Assembly: GCA_963666935.1 (NCBI GenBank)
Contig: OY762936.1
Location: 496,001 to 560,000, forward strand
Reading direction: 5' to 3'
DNA from: G963666935 sp963666935
Lineage (GTDB): Bacteria > Bacillota > Clostridia > Christensenellales > CAG-138
Length of the DNA stretch: 64,000 bases
Shown: positions 58,923 to 64,000 of the stretch, in pieces
Position numbering within the stretch: position 1 is the first letter of the stretch
Layout of the letters: each line of letters starts with the position of its first letter
The notes under the pieces: model-generated
The model's database searches: none
Told to the model about the DNA's origin: nothing
The model's input: the letters and a program-made list of their open reading frames with translations, nothing else
Made by a program: the position numbers and the translations under genes

Positions 58923-59561
58923 TTACTTGGACTTACGTGTCCCCTTCAAAATGGGTGAAATGGGTTTATAAATCAAGAAGGCAATACCAACGGAAATCAT
59001 TCCTTTAATGAATGTAAACGGCATATTAAACCATAACAGTGCGTCCCATAGTGTCTGGACTTTTGGGTTGATTACTTGATAGAGACTCAAGATGGTTTCC
59101 ATTGGCAGAAAAACTGTGTAGACCGGATATACAATATAATAATTGATAAATACGCTCAATACAGCCATAGAGATAGCACCGATCGCTGAACCAATCAGTG
59201 CGTTTTTTCGACTTCTATTTGCTCTGTATATATAACCTGCAGGAAGAACAAACAGCACTCCAATTAGAAAGTTTGCAAGTTCGCCAATGCCGCCCGTTGT
59301 ACTAAAGAGAAGATTAATCAAATTCTTTATCAAGCATACCGCCACTCCATATATCGGCCCCAATGCGAAAGAAGCGAGCAGCGCAGGTAACTCCGAAAAG
59401 TCGAGCTTGATAAATTGCGGCATGAGAGGAACATTAAAAGAGAGGAACATCAATACAGATGCAACAGCGGCAAGCATGGCAGTCGTTACTAAATCATGCA
59501 GTGCAGCGGATCGGCTCTTTTTCGTTGTACTTGGGACTCCTGTTGTTTTGTTGTTTTTCAT
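58923..59561 (-). CDS. ribU: Riboflavin ECF transporter substrate-binding subunit RibU
   Basis: S component that binds riboflavin and works with a shared EcfAAT module, not present in this window. The 212-residue product has a basic N-terminus and about six membrane helices. It carries LDFSELPALLASFALGP near 54-70, the S-component region for contacting the energizing module, and KNLINLLFSTTGGIGELANFLIG. The FMN riboswitch in its leader fixes the substrate. The start is the second of two closely spaced ATGs, with AAAGGGTG 8 nt upstream. Confidence 0.92.
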   Translation of the reverse strand: MKNNKTTGVPSTTKKSRSAALHDLVTTAMLAAVASVLMFLSFNVPLMPQFIKLDFSELPALLASFALGPIYGVAVCLIKNLINLLFSTTGGIGELANFLIGVLFVLPAGYIYRANRSRKNALIGSAIGAISMAVLSVFINYYIVYPVYTVFLPMETILSLYQVINPKVQTLWDALLWFNMPFTFIKGMISVGIAFLIYKPISPILKGTRKSK

Positions 59562-59603
59562 TTTTCATTCACCCTTTCAAAATTATTTTTTAGGGCGCTG
59601 CGC

Positions 59604-59632
59604 AAAAGAAAACCCCTGCTTGTTAGCAGGGG
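59604..59632 (-). terminator. Riboswitch expression-platform terminator
   Basis: CCCCTGC (59613-59619) pairs with GCAGGGG (59626-59632), and UUUUCUUUU follows on the minus strand. It lies between the FMN aptamer and ribU, consistent with transcription attenuation. A short hairpin (59637-59650) precedes it. Confidence 0.85.
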
Positions 59633-59650
59633 AAAATGCACTCTTGTGCA

Positions 59651-59771
59651 GCCTCTTTCATCCGGACTTTACCGTCGGTGCCGGATTCAAACCGGCTCTG
59701 CCATACTGGCTCGCGGACTTGTCGGCTTTCGCCGCTTCACCGCCGGTGTGGAATTTCACCACCCCCTGAAG
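59651..59771 (-). promoter_or_regulatory. FMN riboswitch (RFN element)
   Basis: The minus strand has the conserved blocks in order: GGTGGTGAAATTCCACACCGG, shown here by its core GTGAAATTCC and ACCGGCGGT, then AAGTCCGCGAGCC, then GCCGACGGT-like CACCGACGGTAAAGTCCGGATG. The six-stem layout is complete. FMN binding should favour the terminator downstream and shut off ribU. Confidence 0.95.
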
Positions 59772-59779
59772 CTGCAATC

Positions 59780-59808
59780 ATTATATTACTGTATGTGGGG
59801 AATTGCAA
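59780..59808 (-). promoter_or_regulatory. Promoter of the FMN riboswitch-ribU transcript
   Basis: Minus-strand TTGCAA (59808-59803), 17-bp spacer, perfect TATAAT (59785-59780). Transcription would start almost at the first base of the aptamer. Confidence 0.75.
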
Positions 59809-59811
59809 CCA

Positions 59812-60573
59812 CTAAATTCCGAAAAGTCGCTTGCCGTTTTTTTGTGTGAGCGCCGCCATGGCTTCCGGCTCCATGCTGTGGATCTCAGAGAGTTTCGCGC
59901 AGGTATAACAGATCTTGGCGGGGTCGTTCCGCTCTCCCCGAAAAGGAACGGGGGTCATGTAGGGGCAGTCGGTTTCGATGAGCAGACGGTTCAAAGGCAC
60001 GGCGGCCGCCGCTTCTACCACTTTTCGGGCGTTATGAAAAGTAATTGCGCCCCCGAAGGCGATGTACAGCCCCAGATTCACACATTCTTTGGCGATTTGT
60101 GCAGAACCCGAAAAACAGTGCATCACGCCCTTTAATCCATCTCTGTGCGCTTTGAGGATGTCCATGCAGTCCCCGTAGGCATCTCGGATATGCAGAATCA
60201 CGGGCACATCCAGTTCCCGGGCCAATGTCAGCTGCCGATCAAACCAAGCCTTCTGCAATTCCCGGGGCGCGAAGTCGTAGTAGTAGTCCAACCCGATTTC
60301 GCCAATGGCCACGGTCTTTTTGTCGCCCATTCGCCGCCGAATTTCCAAAAGGTCATCTTCCGACGCTTTTGCCACATTGTGGGGATGGATGCCGTAGGCG
60401 ACATAAACAAAGGGATGTTTTTTCGCAAGCGTGGCAACCCCTTGGAATTCTTCTCCGCTGCAAGCTACCTCTACCACCAAATCCACGCCCGACTGCGGCA
60501 GGCCCGAAACCACCGCATCCCGGTCGGCATCAAACCGTTCGTCGCACAGGTGCGCGTGGGTGTCAAAATACAT
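59812..60573 (-). CDS. tatD: TatD family metal-dependent hydrolase (DNase)
   Basis: The 253-residue TIM-barrel product has YFDTHAHL at the start (metal-binding HxH), VAIGEIGLDYYYD near 92-104 with the metal-bridging Glu, VILHIRDAYGD near 128-138, MHCFSGS, and LIETDCPYMTP with the final Asp. Family members have 3'-5' DNase or RNase activity and D-aminoacyl-tRNA-related roles are debated. ATG 60573 is chosen for GAAAGGG 8 nt upstream and the HAHL position. Confidence 0.93.
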   Translation of the reverse strand: MYFDTHAHLCDERFDADRDAVVSGLPQSGVDLVVEVACSGEEFQGVATLAKKHPFVYVAYGIHPHNVAKASEDDLLEIRRRMGDKKTVAIGEIGLDYYYDFAPRELQKAWFDRQLTLARELDVPVILHIRDAYGDCMDILKAHRDGLKGVMHCFSGSAQIAKECVNLGLYIAFGGAITFHNARKVVEAAAAVPLNRLLIETDCPYMTPVPFRGERNDPAKICYTCAKLSEIHSMEPEAMAALTQKNGKRLFGI

Positions 60574-60591
60574 AATCTTTTCCCTTTCCAT

Positions 60592-60618
60592 AAAAAAGGG
60601 CGGTGCTTCGCACCGCCC
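60592..60618 (-). terminator. Terminator of the CotH-VTC-DUF4956 operon
   Basis: GGGCGGTGC (60598-60606) pairs with GCACCGCCC (60610-60618) around TTC; six U follow on the minus strand. It lies directly ahead of tatD. Confidence 0.88.
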
Positions 60619-60627
60619 ATGAATGTC

Positions 60628-61275
60628 TTATCCGACGATGTCTCCCTGATGGGAGATGAGGCTGGCGTCATACACGCCGTCCACCCGAAGGAATTTCTCC
60701 ACAAATCCCGTTTCGCTTTCCCTAAGCCGAAGCTCCATTGTCAGCTCAATGCCGTCCCGCTGAGCGGTCTTACTCTTGAGCCGGGCATTCGGTAACTGCC
60801 TGATCATCTGCTTAATTTGGACGGAGGCCGCCTCATTGTAGTGGATAATTAGCAGGTAGGGCGAGCTGGACTTGCCCTTAAAGGCGCTGAGCATCAGGAT
60901 GAAAATACCAATTACTACGCCCGCAATGATAGCCACATCGTAAAATTTGGTACCGATAGCAATACCTTCGCCTACCGCCCAGAACATGAATACTGTGTCC
61001 ATGGGGTCTTTGACCGCGGTGCGGAAGCGGATGATGGACAAGGCGCCCACCATGCCCAGGCTCAGCGTCAGGTTGTTGTTGATGAGCATGAGCATCAGGG
61101 AAGTGACCAGCGTCAGCACCACAAGGCTCACGTTGAAGTTTCGGGAGTACATGACGCCGCCGAAGCTCTTCTTGTAGATGAAGAAAACGTACAGCCCTAC
61201 CGCAAGAGCAATGGACAGGGTCAGGATCACCTGAAGAGGGCTCAGGGTGATGGAAAAAAGATCGCTGAGATTCAT
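60628..61275 (-). CDS. DUF4956 membrane protein
   Basis: The 215-residue product has about four membrane helices (13-33, 50-66, 70-88, 100-135) and the family block NNLTLSLGMVGALSIIRFRTAVKDP, of which GMVGALSIIRFRTA is diagnostic. A soluble C-terminal domain of about 75 residues follows. Function is unknown; it regularly sits next to VTC-domain and CotH-like genes, as here, which suggests a joint role at the membrane. Confidence 0.88.
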   Translation of the reverse strand: MNLSDLFSITLSPLQVILTLSIALAVGLYVFFIYKKSFGGVMYSRNFNVSLVVLTLVTSLMLMLINNNLTLSLGMVGALSIIRFRTAVKDPMDTVFMFWAVGEGIAIGTKFYDVAIIAGVVIGIFILMLSAFKGKSSSPYLLIIHYNEAASVQIKQMIRQLPNARLKSKTAQRDGIELTMELRLRESETGFVEKFLRVDGVYDASLISHQGDIVG

Positions 61276-61293
61276 ATAGATTCCTCCTATGGT

Positions 61294-62007
61294 TTACACT
61301 TCAAATTTGCGGCAAAGGCAGTACTTGCTTATGGCACTACGGACCTGGGCATCCACCTGCAGAAGGCTTCGGATATAGCTGGGAATATAAAGGCCGTACT
61401 TGACCTCCATCACCATGTCATAGCCGTCGATAACGGGGTAGGTTGGGATGTTGGCATTAAACAGGTCCACGTTGCGGTAGCCAGTGCGGATGCCCTTATC
61501 GAAGGTCACACGCACATCCTGCAGGGGAAACACGTAGGCTTCCCGGGTATAGTCCGCGATCACCACTGGGCGAAGCCGCTTTGTGGCGAATTCGGCGAAC
61601 ATGCGCTGTGCGAAAGGTTCCGGCCGGCTCATCAGAAAGCGGTGATCCCCTAAAAGGAGCTTGTCGCATTCCGCACGGCTCAAGCCGACAGACTGCTTTT
61701 GGATAAACCCGTCCTTCTTGTGCTTACACTCCAGCTTAATTACGTCGTCCTGCATATTATATATGCGAATGCGAAATTTGTCACGGTTGTCGATGCCATC
61801 GAGCTTTTCCCGGAAGGCCGTGTCGTTGGAATCATCGAAATACAGGCTGCGGATGAAGTACTCGCCGCCGGTGAGCTTGGCATATTCGTCTTTTTCCATG
61901 GCCAGCCGCAGCTTTTGGCTCAGCAGGGTATAATCGCCCTGATTGAGATAGTACTTCAGCTCATGGCGGTAGTTCGATGCTTTCGATCTGGTTGTTTTTG
62001 AACTCAT
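61294..62007 (-). CDS. VTC-domain polyphosphate polymerase-like protein
   Basis: The 237-residue soluble product has the tunnel-fold residues of VTC/CYTH-type enzymes: YRHELKYYL (14-22), RSLYFDD (49-55), DKFRIRIYN, LECKHKKDGFIQK, VIADYTREAY, MVMEVKYG and ISKYCLCR. The yeast VTC4 domain makes polyphosphate from ATP at the membrane; bacterial members of this group are not well characterised. It overlaps the CotH-like gene by ATGA and lies 18 bases before DUF4956. Confidence 0.88.
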   Translation of the reverse strand: MSSKTTRSKASNYRHELKYYLNQGDYTLLSQKLRLAMEKDEYAKLTGGEYFIRSLYFDDSNDTAFREKLDGIDNRDKFRIRIYNMQDDVIKLECKHKKDGFIQKQSVGLSRAECDKLLLGDHRFLMSRPEPFAQRMFAEFATKRLRPVVIADYTREAYVFPLQDVRVTFDKGIRTGYRNVDLFNANIPTYPVIDGYDMVMEVKYGLYIPSYIRSLLQVDAQVRSAISKYCLCRKFEV

Positions 62008-64000
62008 GATCCAAACACCTCCTGCATATAGGCATCGGAGAGGCCAAACTCACTTTGCAGCTGTGCCTTCATGGAGGCGTTGCGGCCGTTTGCAAAATCC
62101 CGTACCTTCTGAATTTGTGCTTCAAAGCCTTTATCCACGCATTCCGGAAGCTGTTTGACGCCCATAAAATACGTTGCGTTGAATTTTTCGCGCTCCCGCG
62201 TAATTTCGGGCTGCACGTCCGCGTACAGCGTATCGATCAGCGCGTTCACGCGCTCGGGGGCATATGCGTTTTTCATCATATACGCAAAGCGGCGGATAAA
62301 GGAATCCCTCCACTCGCTGTTTTTGAGCAATGCGTTAAACAAATCGCTCATGGGTTTGTTGGTCTGGCGGCGATAAGAAAGGGTTTGGTGGTCCGTGCCG
62401 CTCTGGCCTAGGCTCCAACAGAAGTCGTAGTAGATCCATTTCCACTTGCCACCATCCAGCTTGTAATATTGAACGTTCCAGGTGTCCGTATTAGCCGCCC
62501 AAATTTCCGAGATCATGTAATCCGCAAAGCTCTCAAGGTCGGTCTGACTCTTAACGTAGTCGTAGGCCTGCGCCTTGGAAAGGTCGTGGCTGTTCACGTA
62601 AGCCATCAGTTCGTTCCAATCGTTGGCGGTGCCGTAAGTAACCCGTGTGGAACTCTTTACGATGTCCATATTCACGGCGTCCGGCAGCCCTTCGTGCTGC
62701 GCTACGAAAAAGCGACTGCGTTTTTCCCGAAGGAAGTAGGTGCCCCAGTATTCTCCGTTGAGATAGAGCACATAGGGCTTGTAAGCCTGTAAGAGGACAT
62801 GTGCATCTGTGCCCTCCAAAAGCCCACAGGCCAGTTCGTCGCGGATCTTGGAGTAGTTCTGATCCTGCGCGCCTGCGCGCAACACCAGGGATTTGTATTC
62901 GGTGTAGTCGCGGTTGTCGAAAAAGGAATATGTCATCCGGTTGCTGCCGTACTCGTCCCGGGCGATGATATTGAAGCCCTTCTGGGCGCGGCTGCGGCCA
63001 TAGCTGCCCGCAATGCGGATTCCAACGTTTTGCGTGAACGTCTGCTTCCCACTGTCGTCAAATACGCCGAAACAGGCGTCCCGCTCCCATTCGGCTTGAT
63101 CAGCCTCGCTGTCCTTACCCTCGTAGAAGTTGGAGGAAACCAGCATGTCTGTGATATTGGTGGTGTCGGCATCGAAGTTGTCACCATAGGCGTAAATGCC
63201 AGTTTTTCCGTCCCAAAGGTTGGCGGGGTCGGTGACCAGCGTCACAACCGGAAGCGCATGGTTTACGTTGTCGCTGATGAATAGGTAGGTGCCGCTGACA
63301 CTTTGTCCGGTGAGATAGCCGTCTTTCATCGCTACCGCTCGAATCACGGTATTGGAAGAAAGGGGGATCTTTCCCGTATAGCGCGTGGAGGAGGCGGTGG
63401 GGGTGGTGCAGTCCGTGGTGTAATAGACGGTCTCACCTTCTCCGGCAAGGAGATCCACCTCCACGCCGTTGTCGTAAATACCGGGGATCACAGAGAACTG
63501 GGGCGATTGCGTAATGCCGCTGTAGCCCGTTGCGTTGGCCGCTCCCGGTGTGGAGTTGGTGTAGTAGAACCGCTGGTCGTCGCTGTTCCTGCCGTAGCTC
63601 ACGTCCGGCAAAAAGCTGCCCGCGGACAGCTTGTCAACGAGCTTGCCTTGGGAGTCAAAAAGAAAAAGGGTTTCCCCTTGGGCGCTGACATTGAAATTTA
63701 GGTTCAGATTTTTTTTTTGCTCGGCGGTATTGAGCCCCGACGCGTAGAGAACCAGATATTCGCCAGGGTCTATGGAGATATTGGGGAATACCCACTTGGC
63801 CGGGTTATTGGGGTTGGTGGAAAGCCCATAGCCGTTTAGGCTGACGGCTGCATTGGAGGAATTAAAAAGTTCAACCCAGTCATAGTAGCTTCCGTCAGAG
63901 GCCTTGAGGGTGGTGGCATTACTGCCCATGAACTCAGAGATGTATACGCTTGAGAGCGGCAATTTGCTGGCTTTTGCAAAGTCGGCGTAACCCGCGTCCG
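62004..64000 (-). CDS. CotH-kinase-fold surface protein with lamin-tail and chitobiase-like domains, cut by window edge
   Basis: The frame is open to the edge; the visible 665 residues lack the N-terminus (presumably a signal peptide). Near the start is a lamin-tail domain (VYISEFMGSN...YDWVELFNSSN), then a chitobiase/hexosaminidase-type beta domain (GETVYYTTDCTTPTASSTRYTG), then a CotH-type kinase fold. The last includes IRIAGSYGRSRAQKGFNIIARDEYGSN, cut here to GSYGRSRAQKGFNI, PYVLYLNGEYWGTYFLREK, and WKWIYYDFCWSLG with the metal-binding Asp. CotH of Bacillus is a spore-coat protein kinase; this one is probably extracellular and paired with the VTC protein. Confidence 0.85.
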   Translation of the reverse strand, partial: DAGYADFAKASKLPLSSVYISEFMGSNATTLKASDGSYYDWVELFNSSNAAVSLNGYGLSTNPNNPAKWVFPNISIDPGEYLVLYASGLNTAEQKKNLNLNFNVSAQGETLFLFDSQGKLVDKLSAGSFLPDVSYGRNSDDQRFYYTNSTPGAANATGYSGITQSPQFSVIPGIYDNGVEVDLLAGEGETVYYTTDCTTPTASSTRYTGKIPLSSNTVIRAVAMKDGYLTGQSVSGTYLFISDNVNHALPVVTLVTDPANLWDGKTGIYAYGDNFDADTTNITDMLVSSNFYEGKDSEADQAEWERDACFGVFDDSGKQTFTQNVGIRIAGSYGRSRAQKGFNIIARDEYGSNRMTYSFFDNRDYTEYKSLVLRAGAQDQNYSKIRDELACGLLEGTDAHVLLQAYKPYVLYLNGEYWGTYFLREKRSRFFVAQHEGLPDAVNMDIVKSSTRVTYGTANDWNELMAYVNSHDLSKAQAYDYVKSQTDLESFADYMISEIWAANTDTWNVQYYKLDGGKWKWIYYDFCWSLGQSGTDHQTLSYRRQTNKPMSDLFNALLKNSEWRDSFIRRFAYMMKNAYAPERVNALIDTLYADVQPEITREREKFNATYFMGVKQLPECVDKGFEAQIQKVRDFANGRNASMKAQLQSEFGLSDAYMQEVFGS

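Noticed and set aside
58769..59008. 79-codon plus-strand frame after the ribU terminator
   Set aside because: It overlaps the ribU 3' end and its terminator, has no family pattern and no convincing ribosome site.
1..64000. tRNA, rRNA, CRISPR arrays, insertion sequences, prophage
   Set aside because: I looked for tRNA T-arm patterns, repeated spacers and transposase or integrase motifs and found none that hold up. A tRNA scan and repeat search would settle this.

Overview
The window looks like chromosome of a spore-forming member of the Clostridia (Firmicutes), probably an uncultured gut-type lineage. The evidence is the gene set: spo0A, a spoIIE-type phosphatase, a SipL-like DUF3794/LysM protein, a SpoIIQ-like LytM protein, dnaD/dnaI primosome genes, AddAB in place of RecBCD, a YwlE-type phosphatase, YerC, an ntp-type V-ATPase and an FMN riboswitch. 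Most genes carry strong Shine-Dalgarno sites, and TTGACA/TATAAT promoters with extended -10 boxes are common. I see no phage, insertion sequence, CRISPR array, rRNA or tRNA gene. The species is not identifiable by eye.

Layout. 1-0.55 kb: start of a secreted M1-type peptidase, cut by the window edge. 0.86-10.25 kb: a replication/repair run (dnaD, dnaI, thpR, addB, addA) closed by a two-way terminator. 10.28-11.03 kb: a LytM protein on the other strand. 11.15-16.61 kb: the conserved translation cluster DUF1385-prmC-prfA-tsaC-ywlE-rpiB-upp, mostly joined by ATGA overlaps. 16.8-25.34 kb: a complete nine-gene V-type ATPase in the order ntpFIKECGABD; the rotor subunit keeps the residues that bind Na+ in Enterococcus hirae. 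25.4-34.8 kb: mostly minus-strand genes for lipoproteins, secreted proteins, a short alanyl-tRNA synthetase, a YigZ protein and tyrS. A probable structured RNA lies at about 26.9-27.0 kb. 35.0-43.1 kb: spoIIE, a LOG-family protein, pepF, yerC with the scar of a deleted amino-acid ABC transporter, a DUF1015 protein and an AEC permease.

43.2-48.2 kb is a sporulation neighbourhood: sipL and spo0A (minus) and a SpoIID/LytB protein that ends in SH3-like repeats and a dockerin (plus). The gene-free interval between sipL and spo0A holds an exact Spo0A box, three tandem DnaA boxes and a 41-bp perfect palindrome.

48.5-57.1 kb is biosynthetic: carA, then one uninterrupted 1344-codon frame that fuses carbamoyl-phosphate synthase large subunit to diaminopimelate epimerase, then mutY, asd and homoserine dehydrogenase. 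The DapF half, asd and hom all belong to the aspartate-family pathway. The rest is minus strand: a PQ-loop membrane protein, a ferredoxin-type aldo/keto reductase, ribU under an FMN riboswitch, tatD, and a DUF4956-VTC-CotH envelope operon that runs off the right edge.

The most unusual items are the CarB-DapF fusion (whose DapF half also lacks the first catalytic cysteine), the DnaA-box/0A-box/palindrome interval beside spo0A, the candidate structured RNA, two short antisense-placed ORFs of 49 and 55 codons, and the deletion scar of an ABC transporter upstream of yerC.
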